DNA of 11,277 bases from JBBSHJ01 sp038253135. Its GTDB lineage: Bacteria; Actinomycetota; Actinomycetes; Mycobacteriales; QHCD01. Every line of letters starts with the position of its first letter. Position 1 is the first letter of the stretch. Shown here in pieces: positions 1 through 6,646 of this stretch. The position numbers and the translations under genes were made by a program. Location: positions 1-11,277 of the forward strand of contig JBBSHJ010000104.1 of the NCBI GenBank assembly GCA_038253135.1, read 5' to 3'. The notes beneath the pieces are model-generated. The model saw nothing but the letters and a program-made list of their open reading frames with translations, was not told the DNA's origin and ran no database searches.

Positions 1-970
1 CGTGACCGAAGGCCAGCGATCGCGCCGCCCGGTCGCCTGTGGGCTCACCCGCACCCGGCAGGAACTGAACGATGCACCGGTCGCCCATCCACGGGCTCGG
101 CTGGTGCGACACCGCAAAACCCTGCAGCCGCGGGCGATCCGCGCCCTCGGGCGGCGAGTAGCGGTAGATCCAGCGCTCGGTGCCGGCGTCGGTGACCGGG
201 GTGTAGAAGTTGAAGCCGTGCGGCACCGCGGTGAGCGGCAGGGTGAGCCCCCGGGAGAGCCGACCGGAGGAGTTGGTGCCGCGCCGCGTGTCGACGTAGT
301 CGGTCGACGACCGAGCGAGCATCGACCGAGCGCTAGCGAGGGAGGAGCGCAGCGAGCGAGGAGGCCGCGAGGGTGGGTAGTCGGTCGACGACCGAGCGAG
401 CATCGACCGAGCGCCAGCGAGGGAGGAGCGCAGCGAGCGAGGAGGCGCCGCGGACTCGATCGCGAGATCCGAGACCCAGCCGGCGATCTCGTCCTGGTTG
501 CCGTCGGCGAGCACGGCCAGCTCGTACGCCGTGACCCGCTTTCCCGCGAGGGGTGTCAGGTCGACCTCGCGCCGGTTCCACTGGTCGGGCAGCACCGTCT
601 TGGACCGGGCCTGCTCGGAGAGGGAGGCGCCGACGTCGTGGTGATCGCGCAGCCCGGCGGCGGACATCCGCTCGCCGCCGTCGAGCAGCAGGTCGACAGC
701 GACGGCGCAGGCGCCGAAACCGGCCGACTCGGTCGCGGCGGTACGCCGGGCACCCGCGGCCGCGTCGTACTCCGGGTAGAGGAAGCAGACCAGCCGGTCG
801 CCGGCGGCGACAGCGTGCTCGTGCGCCGCGATCACGGCGCGGTGCTCGCCCGGCGTCGCCGCGCTGAGGCGGAAGCCGTACGGGCGTGGGCTGGCGAATC
901 CGGTCCGGGGAGTCGCAGTGGGCGGGTCCGCCGGCCCGTCTCCGGTTGTGATCTGGAGCGCAGGGGGCAT
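1..970 (-). CDS. GH92 family alpha-mannosidase, N-terminal part (runs off the left edge)
   Basis: About 323 codons are visible, open to the window edge, so the C-terminal catalytic domain is outside. The first ~170 residues resemble the N-terminal beta-sandwich of GH92 (VAVDLLLDGG, SKTVLPDQWNRREVDLTPLAGK, then GWVSDLAIES). From about residue 224 the family signature follows: YVDTRRGTNSSG, LTAVPHGFNFYTPVTDAG, and near residue 295 FAVSHQPSPWMGDR. GH92 enzymes are known as calcium-dependent exo-alpha-mannosidases. The ATG at 970 is chosen because an in-frame TAG lies three codons upstream and a TANNNT box sits exactly 6 nt before it (leaderless start). No signal peptide is visible at this start, whereas many GH92 enzymes are secreted; a cytoplasmic enzyme or unconventional export is possible. 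Residues ~175-225 are an Arg/Ser/Leu-rich insert encoded by a DNA tandem repeat, between the two parts of the normal fold. The family call is firm; enzyme activity is uncertain because of the insert. Confidence 0.88.
   Translation of the reverse strand, partial: MPPALQITTGDGPADPPTATPRTGFASPRPYGFRLSAATPGEHRAVIAAHEHAVAAGDRLVCFLYPEYDAAAGARRTAATESAGFGACAVAVDLLLDGGERMSAAGLRDHHDVGASLSEQARSKTVLPDQWNRREVDLTPLAGKRVTAYELAVLADGNQDEIAGWVSDLAIESAAPPRSLRSSLAGARSMLARSSTDYPPSRPPRSLRSSLASARSMLARSSTDYVDTRRGTNSSGRLSRGLTLPLTAVPHGFNFYTPVTDAGTERWIYRYSPPEGADRPRLQGFAVSHQPSPWMGDRCIVQFLPGAGEPTGDRAARSLAFGH
296..446. repeat. Imperfect tandem repeat, 81-bp period, inserted in the GH92 gene
   Basis: Two 70-bp copies (296-365 and 377-446) are separated by an 11-bp spacer and differ at one base (334 T against 415 C). 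The period of 81 bp is 27 codons, so the GH92 frame on the minus strand stays open. The unit is rich in GAGCGAG, CGACCGAG and GCAGCGAGCGAGG words, unlike the flanking coding sequence. Copy 1 also holds the 8-bp palindrome CGCTAGCG. It encodes Pro-Arg-Ser-Leu-Arg-Ser-Ser-Leu-Ala-type peptide ending in STDY. The YVDTRRG family motif follows directly, so the repeated unit seems to include the native TDY codons. I read it as a short dispersed element that entered a linker and was then duplicated; no transposase or clear terminal inverted repeat is seen. Confidence 0.85.
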
Positions 971-976
971 GTCGCG

Positions 977-982
977 AAACTA
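977..982 (-). promoter_or_regulatory. Leaderless -10 box of the GH92 gene
   Basis: On the minus strand TAGTTT is followed by exactly six bases (CGCGAC) and then the ATG at 970. This is the TANNNT-N6-start geometry known for leaderless actinobacterial transcripts, and there is no Shine-Dalgarno sequence. The same spacing is seen before larB and the DUF4446 gene. No convincing -35 box is visible. Confidence 0.6.
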
Positions 983-1110
983 CCGGTCGTCGCGGCGCGG
1001 CCGTCCGCGTCATACCCGCCAAGCTTCGGCCGGGACGCACGCCTCGCGGCTATGAGACCGGGTCGTGGGCTGACTCAGTTTTCCTAGCCGGGTAGCAACC
1101 GCACATTCCC

Positions 1111-1126
1111 GGTGGACCGGACCACC
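1111..1126. terminator. Possible hairpin downstream of def
   Basis: GGTGG and CCACC arms flank a six-base loop in the 212-bp gap between def and the GH92 gene. A perfect palindrome GGCCCGGGCC also lies nearer to def (about 1156-1165). Neither is followed by a T run. One or both may end transcription of the marR-MFS-def unit, but the evidence is only the inverted repeats. The rest of 971-1182 shows no gene. Confidence 0.25.
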
Positions 1127-1182
1127 ATGGACCGAGCGCCATCCAGGCGCGAAGGCCCGGGCCAGGCTGGCGCGCCGACCCG

Positions 1183-1782
1183 CTACGGGAGCCGGGCTCG
1201 CTCGGCCGGGGTTGACCAGTCGGCGGCGCGGATGTCGCGCAGCGCTTGCTTGCGGACGTCGCCCTCGAGCCGGTCGATATAGACCTTGCCGTACAGATGG
1301 TCGATCTCGTGCTGCAGGCAGCGGGCGAAATTGCCGGTGCCCTCGACCTCGATCTCCTCGCCGTCCATCGTCAATCCGCGCGCCACGGCGTGCCGGCAGC
1401 GAGTGGTGTCATAGCGCAGGCCGGGCACGGACAGGCAGCCCTCGGGGTCGGTGATCGACTCGCCGCCGGCCAGCACGATCCGCGGGTTGACCAGGTGGCC
1501 GACGTGCCAGATGTCGTCATCGTCGTTGCAGTCGTAGACGAAGACGGCGAGGCCGTTGCCGATCTGGTTGGCCGCGAGACCCACTCCCTCGGCTTCGTAC
1601 ATCGACGCGAACATGTCGTCGACCAGCCGTCCGAGCTCCTTGCGGGCTTCCTTGTCGAAGGACCTCACCGGGTCGGCTTCGGTCCGCAGCACCGGGTCGC
1701 CGAGGTAGCGGATGGGGCGGACGGCGCCCTTGCGCAACCACCGGGCAACGGCGCCGCCTCGGGTCGAGGGTTTTCTGGCCAC
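1183..1782 (-). CDS. def: Peptide deformylase
   Basis: This 199-residue protein removes the formyl group from the N-terminal methionine of new proteins in the cytoplasm. All three family motifs are intact: GVGLAANQIG (66-75), EGCLS (114-118) and HEIDH (158-162). Cys116, His158 and His162 should bind the metal and Glu159 should be the catalytic acid/base. The start is GTG at 1782, giving a basic extension of about 20 residues before the usual VRPIRYLGDPVLR start region; no better internal start is visible. It lies 11 nt after the stop of the MFS exporter gene with no promoter between, so it is probably co-transcribed with marR and the pump. It may be a second, accessory deformylase rather than the housekeeping copy; the window cannot tell. 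Confidence 0.95.
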   Translation of the reverse strand: MARKPSTRGGAVARWLRKGAVRPIRYLGDPVLRTEADPVRSFDKEARKELGRLVDDMFASMYEAEGVGLAANQIGNGLAVFVYDCNDDDDIWHVGHLVNPRIVLAGGESITDPEGCLSVPGLRYDTTRCRHAVARGLTMDGEEIEVEGTGNFARCLQHEIDHLYGKVYIDRLEGDVRKQALRDIRAADWSTPAERARLP

Positions 1783-1793
1783 GGGCGAAAACG

Positions 1794-3614
1794 TTACCCG
1801 CCGGTTTGCGGCTCGGGTCCCCTGGCGCAGATCCGCCGCTCACCCGACACGTCGGCCTCGGTGACGCTGCCGACCGGCGGTTCCGCATCGAGCTGGGCAT
1901 CGGGTAGCGCCGCCTCCGACTGCTTCTTCTCCGCGGCCGCCGCCTGCATGCCGGATTGCGATCGAAGCGGAATCTCCTTCAGCCGCAGCATCAGCAACAG
2001 GCCGATAAGCAGGATCGCCGCGGCGATATAGAAGACGAGATGCATCGAGCTGGAGAAACCGACGAAGAACGGGTGTGCGAGCCGAGGGTCGGTGTGCTTC
2101 AGGAACGCCGTGTCGTTGAGAGCGGATCCGGAGGGCGCGCCGCTGCGGCCCTGCAGGATCGTCAGGATCGTCTTGTTGTTGGGGTCCCGGGTGACCGCTG
2201 GGTTGGCGAGGGCGGCCTTGAAGCCGGGGTCGCCGCCGGCGCTCCTGTAGGCCCTGGCGATCTTGTCGCCCACCGTGCTGAAGAGCACCGACAGGAAGAC
2301 GGCGGTGCCGAGCGTGCCGCCCATCTGCCGGAAGAACGTCGCCGAGGATGTCGCGACGCCGATGTCGCGCGGCGGCATCGCGTTCTGCACGGCCAGGGTG
2401 ATCGGCTGCATGACGTTTCCGAGTCCGAGCCCGAAGATCAGCATGCAGATCGTGGTCTGCCAGAACGGGGTGTCGGCGCCGACCTGCGACAGCATGGCCA
2501 CCCCGACGACCATCAGCGCCGTACCGATGATCGGGAAGACCTTGTAGCGCCCGATCCGCGCGATGAGCTGGCCGGAGATGATCGAGCCGATCATGATGCC
2601 GGCAGTCAGCGGCAGCATCAGCAGGCCGGATTGCGTCGGCGACGCGCCGCGGACGATCTGCAGGTAGAGCGGCAGGACGGCGATACCCCCGAACATGCCC
2701 ATGCCGACGACGATGCCCACGATGGACGTGAGGCGGAACGTGTCGTTGTGGAAGAATCGCAGCGGGATCAATGCGTCCTCGCCCATACGGCTCTCCACCC
2801 AGACGAACGCGAGAATGCCGACGAGACCGGTCAGGTAACAGGCGAGGGCGGCTACGCTGCTCCAGCCCCACGTGCGGCCCTGCTCGGCGACGATGAGCAG
2901 CGGGACGAGGCCGACCGTGATCGTCGTCGCGCCGAGCCAGTCGATCCGATGCGGCCGCTCGATGTGCGGGATGTTCAGCGTGATCCACACGATGATCAGC
3001 GCGATGATGCCGATCGGGACGTTGATGAGGAAGACCCAGCGCCAGCCGGAGACGCCGATGATCGAGCCGGTGCCGGCGAAGAAGCCGCCGATCACCGGAC
3101 CGAGGACGCTCGAGGTGCCGAAGACCGCGAGGAAGTAGCCCTGGTAGCGGGCCCGCTCGCGCGGGGCGACGAGGTCGCCGAGGATGGCCAGCGCGAGGGA
3201 GAAGAGGCCGCCGGCGCCCAGGCCCTGGAAGGCCCGGAAGGCGGCCAGCATGTACATCGACGTCGAGAAGGCCGACGCCGCCGAGCCGATGATGAACAGC
3301 GTGATGGCCAGCAGGAAGAGCGGTTTGCGGCCGTAGATGTCGGACAGCTTGCCGTAGAGCGGTGTGGCGATCGTGGAGGTGATGAGGTACGCCGTCGTCA
3401 CCCAGGCCTGGGCGGCGAGGCCGTGCAGGTCGTCGCCGATCGTGCGGATCGCGGTGGAGACGATGGTCTGGTCGAGGGCGGCGAGAAACATTCCGGCCAT
3501 CAGGCCGGCCAGGATGCTCAGGATCTGTGCGTGGCTGAACCCTTCCGACCCGTCACCGTGACCGCTTGCCCGTCGCGATCCGGACGCCGGGGAGGTGGCG
3601 GCCGCAGAACTCAT
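1794..3614 (-). CDS. MFS drug exporter, DHA2/EmrB-QacA type, 14 transmembrane segments
   Basis: A 606-residue membrane protein of the proton-driven multidrug exporter family. After a hydrophilic N-terminus (1-28) come dense hydrophobic segments. Motif D1 (LDQTIV, 47-52), motif A (GKLSDIYGRK, 88-97) and the antiporter motif C (LGPVIGG, 171-177) are all present. Motif C is typical of exporters. A long polar loop before the last helix (GDKIARAYRSAGG through DPRLAHPF) fits the TM13-14 loop of DHA2 proteins, and the last ~60 residues are a charged cytoplasmic tail. The ATG at 3614 overlaps the marR stop in an ATGA, implying translational coupling; def follows after 11 nt. Expression is probably controlled by the MarR regulator. 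The substrate cannot be read from the sequence. Confidence 0.95.
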   Translation of the reverse strand: MSSAAATSPASGSRRASGHGDGSEGFSHAQILSILAGLMAGMFLAALDQTIVSTAIRTIGDDLHGLAAQAWVTTAYLITSTIATPLYGKLSDIYGRKPLFLLAITLFIIGSAASAFSTSMYMLAAFRAFQGLGAGGLFSLALAILGDLVAPRERARYQGYFLAVFGTSSVLGPVIGGFFAGTGSIIGVSGWRWVFLINVPIGIIALIIVWITLNIPHIERPHRIDWLGATTITVGLVPLLIVAEQGRTWGWSSVAALACYLTGLVGILAFVWVESRMGEDALIPLRFFHNDTFRLTSIVGIVVGMGMFGGIAVLPLYLQIVRGASPTQSGLLMLPLTAGIMIGSIISGQLIARIGRYKVFPIIGTALMVVGVAMLSQVGADTPFWQTTICMLIFGLGLGNVMQPITLAVQNAMPPRDIGVATSSATFFRQMGGTLGTAVFLSVLFSTVGDKIARAYRSAGGDPGFKAALANPAVTRDPNNKTILTILQGRSGAPSGSALNDTAFLKHTDPRLAHPFFVGFSSSMHLVFYIAAAILLIGLLLMLRLKEIPLRSQSGMQAAAAEKKQSEAALPDAQLDAEPPVGSVTEADVSGERRICARGPEPQTGG

Positions 3615-4090
3615 GAGATCTCCGTTTCGAGTGTGTCGGCGGCGCAGGACAGGCGCTCGTCCAGGGACGCGCTGAATCGCTCCAGCAGCTCGGCGAGATG
3701 GCTGCGGTCCGCTTCCGTCCAGTCCTGCATCACCCCGGCGATGAACTCGTCGCGATGGCTGCGCTTCTTGGCGAGGAACGACGTGCCTGCCTCTGAGCAG
3801 GCGACGGTGGACGCCCGCCCGTCATGCGGGTCGACCTGGCGCTCGATCAGGCCGTCGTCGACGAGGATGGCGACCTGCCGGCTCAGCGTCGACGGGTCGA
3901 TGTGCGATCGTTCGGCGAGTTGCGAGAGCCGGAGCGGTCCGAATTCAGCCAGCGCCGTGAGCAGGTGGAATGCGGTCCACTCTCCGCGCTGTCCCTCGGT
4001 GGCCATCCTGGCCTTGAGCCGGTTGGTGGTCCGCATGATGCGTCCCACGCTGCGGGCGACCTCGGCCGCGGCGGGGCTGACGACTGGCAC
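3611..4090 (-). CDS. MarR family transcriptional regulator
   Basis: A winged-helix regulator of 159 residues from the chosen start. The core has the MarR order: helices around TAFHLLTALAEFGPLRLSQLAE, recognition helix DPSTLSRQVAILVDDGLIER, and the wing tip DPHDGRAS. MarR proteins bind DNA as dimers and usually repress their own operon until a ligand binds. GTG at 4090 is preferred because GGAGAG lies 4 nt upstream. A longer reading from TTG at 4126 adds 12 residues but has no ribosome site and would overlap the candidate operator. The stop overlaps the MFS start by ATGA, so this is very likely the local regulator of the efflux pump and perhaps of def. The inducer is unknown. Confidence 0.92.
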   Translation of the reverse strand: MPVVSPAAAEVARSVGRIMRTTNRLKARMATEGQRGEWTAFHLLTALAEFGPLRLSQLAERSHIDPSTLSRQVAILVDDGLIERQVDPHDGRASTVACSEAGTSFLAKKRSHRDEFIAGVMQDWTEADRSHLAELLERFSASLDERLSCAADTLETEIS

Positions 4091-4094
4091 TTGG

Positions 4095-4100
4095 CTCTCC
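4095..4100 (-). promoter_or_regulatory. Ribosome binding site deciding the marR start
   Basis: GGAGAG on the minus strand, four bases before GTG at 4090. It supports this start over the in-frame TTG at 4126, which has no purine-rich site upstream. Confidence 0.6.
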
Positions 4101-4108
4101 GTGGTGTT

Positions 4109-4135
4109 CGCTCGGACAGTGCTCAAGTACGAGCG
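4109..4135. promoter_or_regulatory. Candidate MarR operator (inverted repeat)
   Basis: On the minus strand CGCTCGTAC and GTCCGAGCG form nine-base arms with one mismatch and a nine-base spacer, just upstream of the preferred marR start. Position and symmetry fit an autoregulatory operator, but the repeat is GC-rich and could occur by chance. I see no confident -10/-35 pair in 4091-4190. Confidence 0.35.
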
Positions 4136-4190
4136 CCCGAATAGTTGCAGGGCACAAGCATGTATCCGCTCGGGATATTCCGCAATCGGA

Positions 4191-5390
4191 TTACGGTCGG
4201 TCAGGCGTGGCGCCGAAGCGGTCGTGTGCGGCGGCCCCCGCCGCCTGCAGGGTCTCCTTGACCGGGCGGCCGAGCCGTTCGGCGGCGGCCCTGACGTCGT
4301 CGTACTCCACGCTGATGTTCACGACGCGCCCGCGCAGCCGCGCGATCTTCACGCCCACCGGCACGCCGTCGACGGTCACGGTCGCGTGCTCGCGGTCGAG
4401 CGCGTGCTTGGTGACGGCGTACTCCCGCAGCCCGATCGTGCTGGTGCAGGCGAAGACGGCGTCGCGTACGACGTCGACGCGCGCGGGCGGGACGAGCACG
4501 TGCAGGGTGTGGGCCGGGCGGCCCTTCTTCATCACGATCGGCGTCAGCCAGGCGTCGACGGCGCCGGCGGCGAGCAGCCCGTCGAGGACGCCCGGCCACA
4601 GCCTCGGATCGAGATCGTCGACGTTGGCTTCGAGCACCGTCTGCTGGCCCAGGCCCGGCCGGTCCGGTGCCGTGCGCTCGCCGACCAGCAGTCGCAGCAG
4701 GTGCGGCAGCTCGTCGAAGTCGCGGCGCCCGGCCCCGTGCCCGACGCGGCGGACGGTCATCTCGGGCAGAGGCTCCCAGTCCGAGACGAGGGTGGCCAGC
4801 AGTGCGGCGCCCGTCGGCGTGCACATCTCGTACGGCGCCGGCCCCGACCACACCGGCGCCCCCGCGTCGCTGAGCATCGTGATGACCGACGGCGGCGGCA
4901 CCGGCATCAGGCCGTGCTCGCCGGCGGCCATGCCCGTGCCGACCGTGACCGTGCTCGCGGTGAGGCTGCGGATGTCGAGCTCGCGCAGTCCGACGACGGT
5001 CCCGACGATGTCGCAGACCGCGTCGATGCCGCCGATCTCGTGCAGGTGGACCAGCTCGGGTCGGCTCCGCTGGCTGGCCGCGCTGGCCTCGGTCAGCTTC
5101 GCGAAGGCGGAAAGGGCCGCCGCCGTCACCCAGCCGTCCAGCCCGGCGCGCTCGATGCGGTCCCGCACGTGCGCGACGGTCCTCGTCACGCTGGTGCGGG
5201 GGCTGATGACGTCGACCTTGGTCGCGCCGATGCCGCCACGCTCCACGGTGGCCACCTCGAGCCGGATCGCGCCGATCTCGAGCGCGGCCAGCGCGATGCG
5301 GACCGCCTCGACCGGTGCGCCGGCGTCGATCACGGCGCCGAGGAGCATCTCCCCGGTGGCGCCGGCCGAGCAGTCGAGCCAGCCGGTCAC
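4191..5390 (-). CDS. larC: LarC, nickel insertion protein for the pincer nucleotide cofactor (single-ORF form)
   Basis: A 399-residue cyclometallase of nickel-pincer nucleotide (NPN) synthesis, which inserts nickel into the bis-thiocarboxylated pyridinium mononucleotide using CTP. The N-terminus GWLDCSAGATGEMLLGAVIDAG matches the LarC1 start, followed by HLHEIGGIDAVCDIVG (115-130) and CTPTGAALL (190-198). The LarC2 half has EANVDDLDP (254-262), MKKGRP (287-292) and the TSTIGLREY segment (316-324). In Lactiplantibacillus plantarum larC is split into larC1/larC2 joined by programmed frameshifting; here one uninterrupted frame covers both. GTG at 5390 overlaps the larB stop in a GTGA, so larB and larC are translationally coupled. 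No larE or larA lies in the window; the client enzyme is unknown. Confidence 0.93.
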   Translation of the reverse strand: MTGWLDCSAGATGEMLLGAVIDAGAPVEAVRIALAALEIGAIRLEVATVERGGIGATKVDVISPRTSVTRTVAHVRDRIERAGLDGWVTAAALSAFAKLTEASAASQRSRPELVHLHEIGGIDAVCDIVGTVVGLRELDIRSLTASTVTVGTGMAAGEHGLMPVPPPSVITMLSDAGAPVWSGPAPYEMCTPTGAALLATLVSDWEPLPEMTVRRVGHGAGRRDFDELPHLLRLLVGERTAPDRPGLGQQTVLEANVDDLDPRLWPGVLDGLLAAGAVDAWLTPIVMKKGRPAHTLHVLVPPARVDVVRDAVFACTSTIGLREYAVTKHALDREHATVTVDGVPVGVKIARLRGRVVNISVEYDDVRAAAERLGRPVKETLQAAGAAAHDRFGATPDRP

Positions 5391-6130
5391 GTCGTTCCGC
5401 CGGACCGGCCGCGGGCGTTGCGGGCGACCCTGGCCGCGAAGACGCCCGCGCCGAATCCGTTGTCGATGTTGCACACCGTGACTCCCGGCGCGCACGAATT
5501 GAGCATCGTCAGCAGGGCGGCGAGGCCGCCGAAGGAGGCTCCGTAGCCGACGCTGGTCGGCACCGCGACGACGGGTACGCCGACCAGGCCGCCGACGACG
5601 CTGGGCAACGCGCCGTCCATGCCGGCGACGACGATCAGGCAGTCGGCGGCTTCCAGGTCGGCCCTGACGGCGAGCACGCGATGGATGCCGGCGACGCCCA
5701 CGTCGCTCACCCGGGCCACGCCGGCGCCGAAGACGCGCGCGGTGAGCGCGGCCTCGGCGGCGACCGCACCGTCCGACGTGCCGGCGCTCACGACCGTGAC
5801 CAGGCCGTGCGGCGGTGGCGCGGCGCCGAGCACGACGGCGCGCGCGATCGGGTCGTGCTCGGCGTCGTCGTACGCCGCCCGCAACGCCGCCGCGGCCCCC
5901 TCGTCGGCCCGGCTGACCAGGACCGGACGACCGGGGTGCGCCGAGCGCAGCACCGCGACGATCTCCCCGACCTGCTCGGTCGACTTGCCGGCCGCGTAGA
6001 CCACCTCGGGATCCCCGGTGCGTGCGGCGCGGTCGGTGTCGACGCGGGCGAAGCCCAGATCGACGAAACCAGGATGGGTCGGGTTGCCGCCGGGGGTAGC
6101 GTCGCCGGGCGGGTCCTGATCGGATGGCAC
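5387..6130 (-). CDS. larB: LarB, nicotinic acid adenine dinucleotide carboxylase/hydrolase
   Basis: A 247-residue cytoplasmic enzyme for the first step of NPN cofactor synthesis: it carboxylates the pyridinium C5 of NaAD and splits the phosphoanhydride. The N-terminal LarB domain shows DLGFARVDTDRA (24-35) and PEVVYAAGKS (41-50). The PurE-like C-terminal domain shows SAGTSDGAVAAEA (115-127), GMDGALPSVVGGLV (170-183), PTSVGYGASFGGLAALLTML (191-210) and NIDNGFGAG (221-229). Cys213 in SCAPG probably matches the catalytic Cys of the family. The residue 41 positions before it is Asp172, where I recall a Glu (GMEGALPSVV) in the characterised enzyme. The GTG at 6130 is set by an in-frame TAG four codons upstream and a leaderless -10 box 6 nt away. 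It heads the larBC operon, divergent from osmC. Confidence 0.94.
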   Translation of the reverse strand: MPSDQDPPGDATPGGNPTHPGFVDLGFARVDTDRAARTGDPEVVYAAGKSTEQVGEIVAVLRSAHPGRPVLVSRADEGAAAALRAAYDDAEHDPIARAVVLGAAPPPHGLVTVVSAGTSDGAVAAEAALTARVFGAGVARVSDVGVAGIHRVLAVRADLEAADCLIVVAGMDGALPSVVGGLVGVPVVAVPTSVGYGASFGGLAALLTMLNSCAPGVTVCNIDNGFGAGVFAARVARNARGRSGGTT

Positions 6131-6136
6131 GGGAGA

Positions 6137-6142
6137 ACACTA
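6137..6142 (-). promoter_or_regulatory. Leaderless -10 box of larBC
   Basis: On the minus strand TAGTGT is followed by six bases (TCTCCC) and the GTG start at 6130, with no Shine-Dalgarno sequence. The 78-bp larB-osmC gap must therefore hold divergent promoters. No clear TANNNT box is seen for osmC; ATGACA occurs twice (6168-6173 and 6180-6185), of unknown meaning. Confidence 0.6.
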
Positions 6143-6208
6143 GTCGGCGACGTTCGCGCACGAGCGATGACACAAAGCAATGACAGGCCACGCCCTGAGG
6201 AGGACACG

Positions 6209-6646
6209 ATGCCCACGAGAACCGCCCGCACCGCATGGAACGGCACGTTGCAGGAGGGCTCGGGTCAGGTCGAGCTCACCAGTTCCGGGCTCGGCACCTA
6301 CGAGGTGTCATGGCCCAACCGGAACGCCGACTCGCCCGGGGGCCGCACCAGCCCGGAGGAGCTCATCGCCGCGGCCCACTCGGCCTGCTACTCGATGGCC
6401 CTCTCGGCGGAGATCGCCAAGGCCGGCGGCACGCCGCAGTCGCTGGAGGTAACGGCCGACGTTTCATTCGGCGCGGATCCGGCGGGTGGCGCCCGGCTGG
6501 CCGGAATTAAGCTGACCGTGCGCGCGGAGGTCGAGGGTCTGGACGGGGCCGGCTTCCAGGCGGCGGCCGAGCAGGCCAAGGTGGGCTGCCCGGTGAGCAA
6601 GGCGCTGACCGGCGTGGAGATCAGCCTCGACGCCGCCCTCGAGTGA
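6209..6646 (+). CDS. osmC: OsmC family peroxiredoxin
   Basis: At 145 residues this is close to the E. coli OsmC length (143) and reads as the OsmC subgroup rather than Ohr: TAWNG near the start, GRTSPEELIAAAHSACYSMAL (45-65) and KVGCPVSKAL (124-133). OsmC proteins reduce organic and inorganic hydroperoxides in the cytoplasm through two cysteines, here Cys60 (peroxidatic) and Cys127 (resolving), helped by Arg46 and the Glu50/Glu51 pair. ATG at 6209 has a strong GAGGAGG ribosome site five bases upstream, so, unlike its divergent neighbour larB, it has a leadered message. The reading frame is open far upstream, but that part is antisense to larB. Its stop overlaps the next start in a GTGA. Confidence 0.95.
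   Translation: MPTRTARTAWNGTLQEGSGQVELTSSGLGTYEVSWPNRNADSPGGRTSPEELIAAAHSACYSMALSAEIAKAGGTPQSLEVTADVSFGADPAGGARLAGIKLTVRAEVEGLDGAGFQAAAEQAKVGCPVSKALTGVEISLDAALE

Noticed and set aside
296..446. CRISPR array or transposon with its own gene
   Set aside because: Only two units with an 11-bp spacer, inside a coding frame; no cas genes, transposase or terminal inverted repeats.
333..1040. Minus-strand frame of 235 codons overlapping GH92
   Set aside because: Arg-rich shadow in a different frame from the GH92 motifs; it ends at a TAG created in repeat copy 1.
2..1087. Long plus-strand open frame (361 codons) opposite the GH92 gene
   Set aside because: Codon-aligned antisense of the GH92 frame; the product is Arg/Gly/Val-rich with no family features, while the minus strand reads clear GH92 motifs.
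4191..5390. Programmed frameshift joining larC1 and larC2
   Set aside because: The single frame runs uninterrupted through both domains, so no frameshift is needed.
1956..5546. Plus-strand open frame of 1196 codons
   Set aside because: Antisense to MFS, marR and larC; highly charged low-complexity translation typical of GC-rich shadow frames.
5315..6208. N-terminal extension of osmC to give a 443-residue protein
   Set aside because: Antisense to larB; the ATG at 6209 has a strong ribosome site and gives the normal OsmC length.
5391..6236. N-terminal extension of larC to give a 681-residue protein
   Set aside because: That part is an Arg-rich shadow of larB; the LarC family start coincides with the GTG at 5390 overlapping the larB stop.
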